Positions 48,358 through 60,790 of a stretch of DNA of 64,000 bases are shown here, piece after piece. Numbering within the stretch: the first letter of the stretch is position 1; the number at the start of each line of letters is the position of its first letter. The position numbers and the translations under genes are program-made. The notes under the pieces were generated by a model that did no database searches, was not told the DNA's origin, and was given only the letters and a program-made list of their open reading frames with translations. Source of the DNA: Gadus chalcogrammus (taxonomy: Eukaryota > Chordata > Actinopteri > Gadiformes > Gadidae); assembly GCF_026213295.1 (NCBI RefSeq), contig NC_079426.1:23412423-23476422 (forward strand), written 5' to 3'.

Positions 48358-48436
48358 CTTAAAGGGCTCAAGTCATGCCACCAGGTGTGCCACCAGTTAA
48401 TCACACCCACATTTGGTGGCATGGGCCCTTTAAATA
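48358..48436. repeat. Imperfect hairpin
   Basis: 'aaagggctcaagtcatgcca' on the left pairs imperfectly with 'tggtggcatgggccctttaa' on the right. It may be a tiny MITE remnant. Confidence 0.6.
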
Positions 48437-48900
48437 TTTGATGTTTTAAAGCAGCTGAATAGTTCTTAAATTGTATCTTGTTCAAATGTAATGGTTTAGT
48501 TTATTCAAAGGTGGAACGTCAAAACTCTCGCTAATCAGATGAAAGCATCCTTCTTCCTTCCTATCACCCTGTGGAGATATCAGCAATTAGATAGTACCGT
48601 CTATGTCATCTGCCTATTTGTTGGTTTCCTTATGTTTGTTCTTGTTTCTGTTAGTTGATTCCATTCATCTGCTCTGACCCAAGTAATGTTTTGTTCCCTC
48701 TGCAATGGTTTTCAAATCCTGCAACTACTGACATCTACATTAAGGACTGTATTTACCCATTCATATATACACAGACATTATATGCTGCAGCAGGTAGTGT
48801 AATCAGGCTTCTCTGAGCAGTAGCAGCTTAGATAAACAATAGATAAAGGTTATCAGCCTTTCAACCAATTCCAAAAAGACCAAACACATCCATGCAAACC

Positions 48901-48901
<1 letters not shown>

Positions 48902-48953
<52 letters not shown>

Positions 48954-48954
48954 A

Positions 48955-48985
<31 letters not shown>

Positions 48986-49003
48986 CACACCACACACACA
49001 CAC
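48902..49003. repeat. (CA)n microsatellite with CC interruptions
   Basis: CA repeats broken by three 'cacca' steps. Confidence 0.95.
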
Positions 49004-49107
49004 GTGTGTTTCATTGCAGGTATAAAAGGATCTGCTCTTACTTCAAACTATACATGAATAATCTATACGCTTGGGTCACTTTTTGAATTGTCTGTTAATC
49101 ACCTAGA

Positions 49108-49930
49108 GCAGGGCTATTCAACCTCCTTAACAAGTGGGCCAAAAAGGAAAAACCGCTGGTGGTTCATGGGCCACACATACAAAACTTATGTCAATTAATC
49201 GCTACAAATAAATCGTACTTAAGCAGTGTTAACTTAATTATATAGTGCTAAATGGAATAAACTTGTAAGACGTATTGCAATTGCAATTTTATTCAAAATA
49301 TTTTTTGACACATTTATAATAACAATATAATAACAATAACAATATTTTGGACACATTTTTACGATTCAACGATGTTGTTGGAATTATCACAAAACAGAAC
49401 TACTGTACATATGACACATTTGAGCCTGTTATATTCAGTGAGAGAAATTGCACTGCCTTGATTTTGCTTTTTCAGCATAGTTTGGTTCATACGTTGTAAG
49501 ACCAATCCTGAGACACTCATGCAGCTTCCCATTGCTCATGGAGCAACGTGCCCTTGTTTTGATGGCATTCATATGAGAAAAGCTAGACTCACAAGTATAG
49601 GTTGAGCCAAACATTGTCAGAATAAGTGATGCGACTTGTAACACAGGCTGAGTACTGATACTGGCTAACATGGTTACACCAAAAGTCAGCTACACCCTCA
49701 GACTACAAGTGCTGTTTTAAAGCAAAGCAAGACTGCACATCAACCAGTTCCATCTGAAATGTGCCTTCATCAATACAGGATAAAACCTCTTTTACTTTTA
49801 CACAGAAGTCTGCATCAGGCTTGATGGAAATGGGTCACGAGCAAAACTGCAATACCTCAATGGGAATGCTGAAGCCTTGGAATCTCTCAGTGAAGTTCTC
49901 TGTCAATTTGTCATGCAGTCTGTCATGACA
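49108..49930 (-). pseudogene. hAT (Charlie/GTF2IRD2-like) transposase C-terminal remnant
   Basis: The minus strand reads FTERFQGFSIPIEVLQF, then PISIKPDADFCVKVKEVL, and, after stops, FGSTYTCESSFSHMNAIKTR and CLRIGLTTYEPNYAEKAKS. This is the hAT C-terminal dimerisation region. The end near 49108 (cagggctattcaacctcc) resembles a hAT terminus. Several stops and shifts show it is dead. Confidence 0.75.
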
Positions 49931-50214
49931 GACCAACCCTGTCTCGTCAAAATTACGTTCCCAGAGAACTATTCGGCATTCTCAATTACGTTTGTCATAA
50001 AACGTATTTTGTCCGCGATTACGTTTTATTGAACGTATTGCAAATACGTTCGTCCTCAGCCTATTTTTTGCCATTCATTAACCTCTAGGATTATGTTTGG
50101 TTGAAACGTATCCCAGATAGGGAAATGTCAACGTATAGCACATTATTGTCATTAAGGCATATCTCCCTTTCAGGGAACGTTTCATTTAACGTATTTTGTC
50201 TGAAAAACGTATCT
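49931..50214. repeat. Degenerate 'aaaacgtatttt' repeat next to gap
   Basis: Words such as 'aattacgtt', 'aaacgtat' and 'cgtattttgtc' recur at roughly 30-60-bp spacing up to the gap. They may be part of a satellite that the assembly could not cross. Confidence 0.45.
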
Positions 50215-50314
50215 NNNNNNNNNNNNNNNNNNNNNNNNNNNNNNNNNNNNNNNNNNNNNNNNNNNNNNNNNNNNNNNNNNNNNNNNNNNNNNNNNNNNNN
50301 NNNNNNNNNNNNNN
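50215..50314. other. Assembly gap (100 N)
   Basis: Exactly 100 N, the conventional unknown-size gap. The order of flanking pieces depends on scaffolding. Confidence 0.99.
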
Positions 50315-51700
50315 CCCTGTCTACAGTAGCCCGTTGTTCCCAGGAAGCCCATCATTTGTTTCTTTGGTGATGGGTTTTTGGCATGGTTTGAATTGTCTTT
50401 ATCCTCTCCTCGCTAAGGGACCTGCCGTACGGCGTGATGATTGGCCCAGGAATGTTACCTTTGCAATACAAACTGTAGTTTAGCTACACTGGCCTGTGGC
50501 CCTGACTGGCTAAAAACTGTAGTAATACAATAGTGTCCTGTTTGCACACTTCGGGGTCAGGGGAACAAATTAAGAGGTCGTCTACGTATTGAATCAATGT
50601 GCTCCCCCCCGGTAAAATTAAATGATCCAAATTGTCGTGGAGCGCTGCTGAAAAAACAGCCGGTGATTCACAATACCCTTGGGGCATCCTAGTCCATGTA
50701 TATGGCTTACCATTAAATTGAAAAGCAAACCAAAATTGGCTCGCGGGATCCACCGGTATGCTAAAGAACGCGTTTGCTAAATCGACCACTGAAAACCATT
50801 TACTATTCCCAGGTACCTGTGTTAATAGTGTGTGAGGATCTGGAACAATGGGTGTTCTAGGATGCACTGCATCGTTTACCTTCTTTAAATCTTGCACAAA
50901 CCGCCACGCGGTAGGTTGCCCTTCAACTGGGGCCTTCTTCACTGGGAATATTGGGGTACAGCATGGTGAATACGGGCACGGGATTATAACACCGGCTTCC
51001 AACAGTGAGTTGAAAACAGGTGTTATACCATCAATCGCCTCTTGGCGCAGCCTGTATTGTGGTTGCTTTGGTCTGTATGTTGATTTGGGAGTCACCATTA
51101 GGGGCTCCACATTTCGTATGCAGCCCACATGGGCGGCAGTAGCTCAATGGGCGGCAGTAGCTCAGGAGGTAGAGCGGGTTGGCTGGTAACCTGAAGGTTG
51201 TTGGTTCGATCCCCGGCTCCTCCTAGCTGAGTGTCGAGGTGTCCTTGAGCAAGGCACCTAACCCTGACTGTTAGCTCCCGACGAGCTGGCTGTCCCCTTG
51301 CATGGTTGACTCCGCCGTCGGTGCGTGAATGTGTGCGTGAATGGTGAATGTGAGGCAATATTGTAAAGCGCTTTGAGTGGCCAATGGTTAGAAAAGCGCT
51401 ATATAAATGCAGTCCATTTACATTCACATCGTACTTGCTTTTAGCCCACAGGGTGGGTGGGACCTCAGCCAATCGTGGGTCATCCACCGTCATCTGTGGG
51501 AGCAAGTACTCTGGCGACTCCCCCGTAGCACCTCGCATTTTTTGTACTGAGTGTCGGGTTTCGAAAGCTCCACCCCACGCTCTGTGTCTCAGACCCGTTG
51601 CGGGTGAGAAATATTGTCCCTCAGGACCATGCGGGTCTGGTATCCAATCACTACGTTCACTTTGTATGGGATCTTGTCGCGTTTGGTGTTAACGCACAAA
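50315..51700 (-). pseudogene. Endogenous retrovirus pol fragment (gammaretrovirus-like RT)
   Basis: The minus strand encodes the fingers/palm of a reverse transcriptase (50484-51128). Visible motifs are LRQEAIDGI, PVKKAP, RFVQDLKKVND, the VVDLANAFFSIP block with its first catalytic Asp, and YVDDLL. The region left of 50484 continues with RT thumb-like sequence but carries stops and shifts. The N-terminal part of Pol lies right of the SINE at 51131-51424, and a protease-proximal stretch runs to about 51700. No LTR, gag or env is attached. The fragment is bounded by the gap and by a copy of the palindrome repeat. Confidence 0.82.
51131..51424 (+). mobile_element. tRNA-derived SINE inserted in the ERV
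   Basis: Box A tagctcaggagg (51158-51169) and box B ggttcgatccc (51203-51213). Then a body with 'gagcaaggcacctaaccct' and a tail 'agcgctatataaatgcagtc'. The first 18-19 bp (gggcggcagtagctcaat) are duplicated in tandem. 'cacat' flanks both sides (51126-51130, 51425-51429). It splits an otherwise continuous Pol reading segment. Confidence 0.85.
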
Positions 51701-51707
51701 TCTTTTG

Positions 51708-52283
51708 CATTTTCTAAACTGCAGAAAATAAAAACATCCAAGCTGCCTTTTAAGGATACCTTGGAATATCTGCCTTATCTCTAACCATCGGACCCTAGTT
51801 TACGACAAAAACAACACAATGGACGGCAGCTCCTTTGCCGCGTGGTTTTTAGAGCCATGTAAGGATTAGAGGGGGCGGTCGATAGCAACCACCATAGTAA
51901 CCATAACGGTCAAGTGACTGGATGCAGCCCCGTTGAAAGAAATTGAATACCACCCTACACACTCAGGATATTAATGATGAGTCTTTATTTGCATGGGTTT
52001 ACATTTCGTTCTGTGTAGCATGAAAAAATCAGAGAAACACTCTCATTCAGAATGCATTGGTTTACATTTCGTTCTTTGGAGCACGGTTATTTTTATATAT
52101 TTATTTATTTTCAGTTTTTGAGGAGTTGCTTCAAAGATGCAAATGTTTCAGCAATAATCCAAAATCCAATGGCAAAACCCGTTGGCTTTTTGTCGAGGGA
52201 ATCCAGGGCGACGCTCACTTCCGGGTTGGCCAACATACGTCATCCCTCCACCACTCTACTGTAAAAACACATGTTCAAGTTGA
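51708..52283 (+). repeat. Partial third copy of the palindrome arm
   Basis: It aligns throughout with 41905-42478 (right arm) and, inverted, with 36060-36660. It keeps 'ctactgtaaaaacacatgtt' (52256), which the left arm also has but the right arm has lost. It abuts the ERV fragment on the left and (AAT)n on the right. Confidence 0.85.
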
Positions 52284-53935
52284 ATGAGAATAATAATAAT
52301 AATAATAATAATTCTGCCATAGTATTTATTTAAGGGGGGGGGGATACAAGTCTTTTGGCCATTCGTAGTGTTGATCAGCAGAGAAATAATTTGTCCGCAA
52401 AGACGGTGACGTCGCTTAGCAACGGAAGACGCTGGGATAGACAAGTCACCGGACTACTACCCATGAACGGAGCGTTCCACGGCATTGAGAAGACCCGTGT
52501 TATAATGGCCTATAATATTTCTGTTTATGGCATAGATTTCTCCTCAGATTAGGCCAATAAACCAATGGTAAAATAAAAATAAAAACGCTCGATCAAAGGC
52601 CCGGCCCGAGTATAGTGGTGGGAAATATCGGGCAGAGAATCTAAACACTGACTGGAACTACTTAGCAGGTGTCTGTAGGGCTATATCAGGAGTTAATGCA
52701 CGCACTGCAGCCAATCAGAATCAGAGTATTCCCCCAGACCGTGGTCTAAACAATATTATTCACGAATTATAAACAACCCCTACGCATCAATATTAATGAT
52801 AACCCTGTGGAAATTGCCATAAGTGAGAGATACAATTTCGCACGTTGAGCACACAGTTGTGTGACTCGTTTATTTAGTAAGAGAGAAACAGGAAATCAAA
52901 ACGTGCTGAAGGTAAACAAATCCAGCATGGGCTCTGACGTCATGAGACGCTCGTAATCCTTAAAAGGGACAGCGATCCCTGAACCACCAAGATAGTAAAC
53001 GACATGCCTAACACAATTGAAAGAACAACACATAACAAAATACTGTAGGTGAATTATGTTACACTCACTACAACCCATTAAATACGGTATGATTTCTAGA
53101 TGTCATGGCAACATCCGCTCGCGACACTGGACTTGCGATCGAGGCATCGACGCGGACGTTCATTCACATAGCCAAAAACAAGAGAATAGATGGCTAGATA
53201 AAATAAACATCAAGACATACAATTCTAAAAAGAACAGATGAAGCAGCTACCCTTTTTCCTTCGCGGTTTGCCTACAGAGCAGCGCACCTGCATTTAATAT
53301 ATCCGTGTATTGTCACAATTTCTCAGTATCAAAGGTGAAAGTAGAAACGGGTGGCCAAAAGCTGTCGTATTGTTAGTTATCACAGACAATTTTAAGTAGA
53401 AACGGGTGGCCAAAAGCTGTCATTTGTTAGTTATCACAGACAATTTTCAACAATGAATGATCTGTACGGAGCTCCATAAGGAAATGCGCCGACTTTGGCT
53501 CAGCCTGGCTCCGCCTCTTTCGCTACGTAGCTAAGATGGCTGCCGTTGAGTACGGGGAGTGTCCTTCGATCCACACTTCACGATTAGCCCGTTTTGAGTA
53601 CGGCATCCGGGTCCTTGAAGTATACTTCTTTTCGCCGGATCTGAATTGGAACGTACTGCGTACTCAAATTTTGGCTAGTAAGTACGGACAGTACGGGTAT
53701 TGGAACACGGCACTGTACTTACGTGACACAAACCAGCACCGCAAACGTTCTCTCCCGCTTGAGATGACGTCTTTCTTTATAGGTTCATAGGTCTGATTCG
53801 CCGATTTCCCATGCTGATATCCCCGGAGATTCTCGGGCATCTTCGACAATTTGGCTATAGATTGTCTCATTACACGCTAAATAATATGATTATAGCCTAA
53901 TTATATATATAGCCTATACATATATATAGGCAATA
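52284..53935. other. No gene seen; minor repeats
   Basis: It holds (AAT)n at 52288-52311 and a 50-bp direct duplication 'aagtagaaacgggtggccaa' (53338 and 53394). It also has a 'gagtacggggagtg'-type repeat at 53550-53710, whose style recurs at 63100-63200. Confidence 0.5.
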
Positions 53936-53939
53936 TATA

Positions 53940-53947
53940 TAATTAGG

Positions 53948-53981
<34 letters not shown>
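53940..53981. repeat. (TA)n microsatellite
   Basis: A TA run within a longer AT-rich palindromic patch (53880-53985). Confidence 0.9.
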
Positions 53982-53986
<5 letters not shown>

Positions 53987-54137
53987 GAATTTGTGGTTTT
54001 GGCATAAACTTAACTAGGTTGCACTGTACTTTCTGCGCACACCCTTTCTGAAGCCTCTCTCTCGCTCTTTCTCTCTCTCTGTCCCTCCCTCTCTCTCTTT
54101 CTCGTACCGTTTTGTGGAGCACGTTCATTGTCTGACA

Positions 54138-54190
54138 ACACTCCCATTCAGAAAGCATTGGTTTACATTTCGTTCTGTGTAGCACGCAAA
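54138..54190. repeat. Short fragment of the palindrome family
   Basis: 'cactcccattcagaaagcat' followed by 'tggtttacatttcgttctgt' matches 42245-42290 and its inverse at 36284-36350. Confidence 0.7.
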
Positions 54191-55001
54191 AAGTCGGACT
54201 ATCGTACTCTGGAACACGCTTCAATAGATTAACGTTCGCGCATGAGCACGCAATCGCGTGATACCGGGTTGCGTGAGAGGGGACCGTTGATTTTCAAGTT
54301 AGGAGTCATATTTCAGTGGTGTTGTGTCAATGGTTTATTATTTTGTGTGGTGTAGGCTGCCTGGGCATACTGTGTTAAGTTGAGTGCAACATTTTAATGA
54401 CAATGTCGCTCCCCAGACTCCCCATAAATGACACACATGCACATTTACCATGCAATCTCGCGGCTATACCGCGACACGGTATTACATGAAAAAACGTACG
54501 GTTGACATTCGTGGTCATATCGCGATATACCGTTTTACGGTATATCGTTACATCCCTACTGTACCCTCCCGAGTTAACCCAAGTGGCTGTGGGGTTGGTT
54601 TCTTCCACCTTCCCAATCGTTGTCGTGGTCCTCACACCCACCATCTTCTGCCTGCTCCGTTGGGGTCTTCACTATTTAACCAAGCTGGAGCTATTTACCC
54701 ATAACTGCGACATTGGTTGACGGACAACAGGGCATTTCCACTCACTCACTGGGCCTGCATGCCACATCTTTTGGGCCCACTGCTGCTCCGAGATCCCGTA
54801 CAGCTTAGCCTGGGATCTTAAGAGGCCAGTTACCATGTGTGCCACGGGGAGGCGTGTACGAGGTATTGGTGGTGGAGAGGCTATGTCCCGGCTGAGGAGA
54901 CTTACGCACTCGGCAGCTATTTACACCCTGATAACAAAGGGCTCTATCCGGTGGCCGTAGCTGAAAGTAGCAAGCAGACGCAGCATGCACTAACTACAAG
55001 C
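54191..55001. other. Unassigned flank of the BEL element
   Basis: One plus frame (54502-54720) encodes a hydrophobic stretch (VAVGLVSSTFPIVVVVLTPT). It could be a degraded transposon or envelope-like membrane segment, or chance. Nothing else was recognised. Confidence 0.3.
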
Positions 55002-55006
55002 ACTAT

Positions 55007-55863
55007 TGTCAAGTTACTTCCTTTCTTTGTGCAGTCTCCACTTGAAGGAGTTGCAAATCTACGCAGAGTTGCTGGGCTTCACTCAATAACCACACTTTTC
55101 TTTTCCTTTTTATCTTCTTTTATTTTGTGATTTTAAGGTTTCAGGCAAGTAGGTCGTTTGCTAGTAAGCAGGTAGCAGTTAGCAGTTAGGTGAAAAACCT
55201 TTTGAAACAATAAACAAGAAAAAGGTTGTTTCTACCATGTTCTGGAAAATATACATTTCCAACGATTATTGCCTTTTCCCTCTTAAATTAAACAAAGTGC
55301 AACATAAATTCTCCCACTTTTATCATTATTAATGTATTTAGGGATCTTATTAAGTTAATATTACAGATTTTAAATATTTTACATTTACCTAATTTAAATG
55401 TCACCATAATAATATAATTTCATCATAATCATTTTAACTAATTAATCTGCAATATATAAGCTCCCTCAACAATCATGTTCTTAATTTAAACAATCATGAC
55501 GTCATTAAATTATGAAGGAGAATCAACACGACAAACACTGGCATTTACAGGGTTAACCACGGCACTGCCGGTTCGGCCTCGTGGCTAACACTAGCGGCGA
55601 TCGCATGCACAAACATTTCATTTGGGGTCCTCAGTCTCTCCTGATGGGCTCGGTGTCTTACCGGCTGCCTCTATGGCGTTGGTAGATTTGTTTGCACGGG
55701 ATCAGATACTAAGCACGCTTCAGTTTACGTCTTCTCTCTTCACTTCCTTATGTAGATGTTGTGCCGCCTCTTTTATAGTCCGTGCGGCATACTCGGACTG
55801 CCGAAAGGTTAATTCCAGCTTGCGATGTGAGTTTCTTAATTATTGCGTTAGTTTGACTTCACA
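55007..55863 (-). repeat. BEL 3' LTR
   Basis: 857 bp, 3' LTR with respect to the element's minus-strand orientation. The purine tract lies immediately to its right (55864-55873). Confidence 0.92.
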
Positions 55864-55909
55864 CCTCCCACTCGATCTTCGCCTGGAAACGGTGTGAAGA
55901 TCGACAGCT

Positions 55910-56203
55910 TCAAAGGCAAACTTGGTTCTCCTTTCCCTGCTGCTTTTGACTTTCTTTCTGTTCTTCTGCAGGTAATAGGACAACGAGCCGCCTGACGTCC
56001 CTGTGAAGGACGGTGGCTTGGATCTTTTCCCTCCTGATTCCAGGAATTGACTTGCCTTTCAGAGCTCTCGTGACCGGGACACAGTAGCTTGGGAAAACTC
56101 TTACATTGACGTCCCTTACAACGCCTTTATCATCTGGGGTCGTGCTGATGACTCTGCCAAGCTTGAATTGCCCTCGTAGTGCATTTTGGTCACACAGCCA
56201 CAC
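55910..56203 (-). pseudogene. BEL Pol C-terminal (DUF5641-like) domain
   Basis: It reads LCDQNALRGQFKLGRVISTT, DDKGVVRDVNVRVF and LHRDVRRLVVLLP, the chromodomain-like ending of BEL/Pao Pol. Confidence 0.8.
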
Positions 56204-56361
56204 AACATCTCAGATGGCAACATTTCTTTGTCCAGTATGCCATTTGCTTCGGACAAATAAGTTTGGACCAGCGAGTTGGCTCCAGCTCCTCCAGAACTTG
56301 GTCACCTCCGACTGCATAGCTCTCAGTCTTTTGTACGGGTAGTTGTGAAAGTCGAAGGTTT

Positions 56362-57496
56362 TCAAGCCCCCACTTTGAGAGGCCCGGCCCAGTAGGAGAG
56401 TGTTGGGTGTGACAAACTGAATGCAGTCCTCTCTGCTCTGTACTCTTGCGTCAATTGGCGCTCATTTGCTAGGTTGGCTGCGATGTAAAGAGTTGTCTGG
56501 AACTCACTGTAGCTTAGTGAGGCCTCATTCCAAAGATTCTGGAGTGCCCTCTTTACAATTCGCACAGCAGCTTCTGCAGCACCATTCCTGTGTGGAGAAT
56601 GGATGGATTTTCCACTGCCACTCAGTCCCATTCCTTGCGGCGGTCTCTTCAAGGTTTGCTCTGTCTAGGTCCAAAACCCTGTAGAGCTCCTCCAGGACTG
56701 GTTTTGCTCCAATAAAATTGGTGCCTGGGTCCGACCACATCTTTCTTGGATGACCTCTGATTGCTGTGAACCTTTGATAAACCATTAGGAAGCTTTCAGT
56801 TGACAGGGTGTTTGCCAGCTCGGTGTGAATGGCTCTGCTTGCCATGCAGCAAAAGACAACTCCCCAGACCTTTAGTGTCACTCTTTTCTTGACGTCATCT
56901 TTAACTTGGTAAGGGCCAAAGAGGTCAACTGATGTGAATTCAAATGGCGCAGCAGGTTCAGTCCTTTCTGGCGGCAAGTCAGCCATTACTTGTTGACACG
57001 TCTTTGCTTTTCTTTTCCTGCAGACCATGCAACCATCAACAACTTTTTGTGCGATCCTCCTCCCTATAACGACCCATGCCTTCCTCCTCATCTTTAGGAG
57101 GGTTCCAGCCACTCCCTCATGACCTTCATTGTGGGCCTCTCGAGCTATCAGCTTGGACACCCAGGCGTCATAGGGTAAGAGGGGGATGCTAACTTGAGCT
57201 TCCTTGAAGCTTTGTACTCGGCCTCCACAGACCAATAGCCCAGCCTTTTTGTCTTTGTGGACCACAAGCCTGTCTAACGTGGTGCCAGGGAAGGTTGTGT
57301 TTTCTTGTGCTGCAAGAAAGATGTCTCTCAGGACATCCTCTCGTTCCCTTACAGAGATGACTCCTGTGGAGGAGATTGCCTCCCACTTTGGACTCTCCAC
57401 GGCTTGACCTCGTTTGCAAAACTGTTTTGCCGCTCTCCAGATCCATGCAACTGTCTTTACCAGACGGCTCAGAGTGCTGTATCTCCTGACATCCAC
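56362..57496 (-). pseudogene. BEL integrase, two frames
   Basis: 57496-56640 carries the His/Cys finger (AREAHNEGHEGVAG ... CMVCRKRKAK) and the DDE core start (FTSVDLFGPY; WSDPGTNFIGAK). A shift near 56640 moves to 56652-56362 (SPHRNGAAEAAVRIVKRALQ), the end of the core. The catalytic Glu region falls at the shift. Confidence 0.85.
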
Positions 57497-57499
57497 CAG

Positions 57500-58002
57500 C
57501 GTTTGGATTGCTGACCCCGCAGGTAGCCTGTTTGCTCTGTTTGTGCCTCCTGTTTCAGTTCGTGTTCCACTTGCTGCTTCTTAGCCTGAGCTCTGGTCAG
57601 TGCAGCAACATATGTTTTTTTTTGAAGTTTTGTGACGTTCTCCCTGGCAGTGGCTGCGAGTTCTTTGGCTGATGTGATTGGCCACTCCTCCACTGGCAAG
57701 CTTAGAAACTTTGGACCTTTTTGCCACTCTGAGTCCTCATCAAGGTCTTGATGGCTGGCTCCTCTTGTTATAACGTCGGCAATGTTTTGTGGGCCAGGAA
57801 TCCACTACCAGTCCTGGACCCTTGTGTTGCTTTGAATCTCCCCGATCCTATTGGCGAAGAACGTCTGATACCCATAGCTTTCCCGCTGTATGGCACCAAG
57901 GATGGTTTGGCTATCAACAAAATGGTACCACCTCTGAATCTGGATTCGACTGTGCAGTTCAAAGTACTTTTTCAGCCGTGAGGCAAACACTGCTCCACAC
58001 AT
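57500..58002 (-). pseudogene. BEL RNase H-like / connection region
   Basis: Several short frames read CGAVFASRLKKYFELH and FVDSQTILGAIQRESYGYQT (Asp-containing), then EEWPITSAKELAATARENV. Shifts every 100-200 bases prevent a single frame. Confidence 0.65.
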
Positions 58003-58048
58003 TTCTGCTTTGACAGCATCTGCTCCTGCAGAAGGTTTTGGCCGAGTC

Positions 58049-59383
58049 TCATCTTTTTCTTTTTAAGTTTATTCCCACCTTGACATGGAGTTTGTCCTCT
58101 TCTACCATGTATCCAAGGCCGAGTGCTTTATTATCCTCGTCTCGCATCTGATTTGGTAAGACCATGGTCCTTCCCACAGCCTTTTCCAGCTTGTCACTGC
58201 GCTCTTTCCTCCCACTTTGCTCAGAATAGACCCAAGGTTTGAGCTCGAACCCTCCAGCTTTCAGAATCTGTTGCACATTCGCTGTGATGGTTTTCAGCTG
58301 GTTTAAGTCATTGTGGGACGTGAGGATGTCATCAACGTAGCTGTCTTCTTGAATGACCTGCCGTTCCTCTTTGAGGTGAGTGAAAGGTGGGAGGTTGGCA
58401 GTTTCACGCATCGCAAGCTGTGTGATGCATCCTGCTGGCTTGTCACCGATGTTTACCCTGGTGATTGCATATTCCCCCAGTTCTTCGTCCTCTGAATCAC
58501 GCCAAAGGAATCTATGCAGGTGCATCTCCTTTTCTTCCAGCCAGACCGAGTTGTACATCTTCTTTATGTCCCCCAGAGCAGCATGCACTCCACCCCTGAA
58601 TCTCAGAAGCACTGCACGAATCTGGTTGAGGACATTTGGGCCTTTCATCAGTAGGTCATTCAGGCTCACACCTCTGAACTTTTGACTACTGTTCCAAACA
58701 AGTCTCACAGGGGTTGTGACAGAGTGGGGGTTTGGAGCAATGAGGTGACTCACAAACCTTACTGGCCCATGCCAGCCGATCACTGTGTCTCTGGATAACT
58801 TGATTGCAGCTTTCCGATGTATCATGTCATGGACTTGAGCCGTGTAGGCAACTTTCCATTCAGGTCCTTTGGCCAGTTGCTTTTCCGTCCTGAGGAATGT
58901 GGCCTCCACAATCCTTTTATTGTTCGGCAGGGAGTCTGGGTCCTCTACCCATGGATACCTGGTATGCCAGTGTGGTTCTTTGCTGTGGGCGTCTCCTGTG
59001 ACGTAGGTGAGACCATCTTTCACCACCTGGAGTTCTCGCTCCTCAGCAAGAGTCATTTCTTTGCCACCCGGCTGACAGTTCCCACAGCGGCAGCCTCCAC
59101 ACTTTGGCTCACATCCTGCACCAATGCTGTCCCATCTCCACCATTTTAAAAAGTCTTGGTTGGTGGCTGAAGTGCTTGATTCACAGAGCTGGATGGTGTC
59201 TTGATTTTTTGCCAGCGAACACTCTGGGACCATGCTGGTGAGTTGTTCCTCATATCTTGCAGCCGCTGCTCTCATCGACCTTGCGAAGTGTGCCTTGGAC
59301 ATGTGGGCTGACACGGTGAGTTCTTCAAAGAGTTCAGGATGCGTTCCTCCCACTGTTCTCCCCAGTGGGCCGTCCCACAGCAC
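58049..59383 (-). pseudogene. BEL reverse transcriptase
   Basis: 444 open codons, in the same frame as the preceding block but beyond a stop. It carries RLVWNSSQKFRGVSLNDLLM, ALGDIKKMYNSVWLEEKEMH and YVDDILTSHNDL, the Pao-type RT palm with its YVDD site. N-terminal HWHTRYPWVEDPDSLPNNK and the cysteine-rich GCRCGNCQPGG linker are typical of BEL Pol. Confidence 0.88.
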
Positions 59384-59455
59384 ATGGTCTCCAACAGCTC
59401 TGCTCCTCTGTGGCGCCAGCTGACCTTCTTTGTGGCTAATGAGCAGACTTATTTC

Positions 59456-60790
59456 TTAAGGTCTCCGGAGTTCATCCAGCGGTACATCTGGGAAGAATCT
59501 CTGGAGCTGCTTTGGTGTCACATGTTTGTGTATCTCTGCAATGCTGTCAAGTCCATAACACACCAATTGGTGAGCTCTGAGAGTGCCTTTTGGTGTTTTC
59601 ACTCTGATCTTGAGGAGGTATTGTTTCGTCTCTACACAAACCTCCATGCCCCCAACTCCATGGACGACAAGTGCGACTTCTTCACTTTTGAGGTTTAGCC
59701 TGCTTGCAGTCTTGTGGGTTATGTAATTTGTGTCAGAAGCCAAATCGATTAATGTTCCAATTTTCTTCCAAGCGTTTGCTGTGACCTCGACAAGCATCAT
59801 CAGTACTGGCAGCTCTTGAAGTCTGCTTTCCCTTAAAAGGCTTGGTTGGTCTTTAACAGTATTGAAAGCCCTGGATGCAGTATTGGAAAACACATTTCGG
59901 CATTGGTTTGCCAATTCAGGTGAGAGTTTCCCAAAGAAATCCTCCTGCTCCTCTGTGTACTTCCTCCTGCCTTTATCCCCTTCCGGACCAAACCTGCTCC
60001 TCTTCTGACCCTCGCTGCTTTTCTTTGCCTCAGCGTTGGGGCATAGATAGAAGTGGTGCTCAGGAGTATCTCCATCCTTGCAGTCCTGGTTTCTGCACAG
60101 GAATCCAGGTTTGCACTGTGAGCCCTCGCCATGAACCTCCAAACATCTCTTGCATGCTCCCAATCTTTTTACTGCAGCTCTCTTCTCTGCTAGTTTCAGT
60201 GCTCGGAACTGTCTGCAAAAATAGATTGTTGTCCTGTGTTTAACATCACTGCAGACCACACACCCTTCTAGGTCTTTGCTTGATTTGGTTGACTTGGTTC
60301 CGGCATATCTTGGCTCCACCTTGGTTTCTCTCTTGCTTGGCTCTTCCTCCTTCAATTGCTCAAGCTGTTCATATATGCTTTCCTGGTCTTTGAGGAATGC
60401 CAAGAGACTGTCGAACCGATTACTTGATGTCACATAATTTCTTCTGTCAGCTGCATACACAAGCCATTCCTTCTTCAGTGTCTCCGGGAGTTTACTTTCA
60501 ATGGACTTAGTCACAAGGGGATTTTTAATAGCACCTGTGTCCCCAAGGTCGCTCAAATCTTGAAGTGCTTTCCCCACAGCTTGAATTAAATCGACGATTT
60601 TCCGTGGCTGGTGACTTTTAACAGCTAGCATCCTCTGTATCTCCTCCACTATTTCTATGGCAATGGATGTTTGGTTGCCGTAGCGGTTCTCTAGCACACG
60701 GAAGATGTCATCAGACGTATGGTAAGCCGTGAGCCAAAGGTCTCGTGTGATTTTATCCTCCAGGCTGTCTAGTAGCTGGACATTTTTCAC
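59456..60790 (-). pseudogene. BEL Gag C-terminus, zinc knuckles and protease-like domain
   Basis: 444 open codons. DSLEDKITRDLWLTAYHTSD opens the Gag part. Cysteine/histidine clusters (CVVCSDVKHRT..FC; CKRCLEVHG..C; CRNQDCKDGDTPEHHFYLC) follow. A retropepsin-like segment (TLIDLASDTNYITHKTASRL) comes next. The usual D-S/T-G active site reads D-L-A here, so protease activity is doubtful. Confidence 0.8.
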
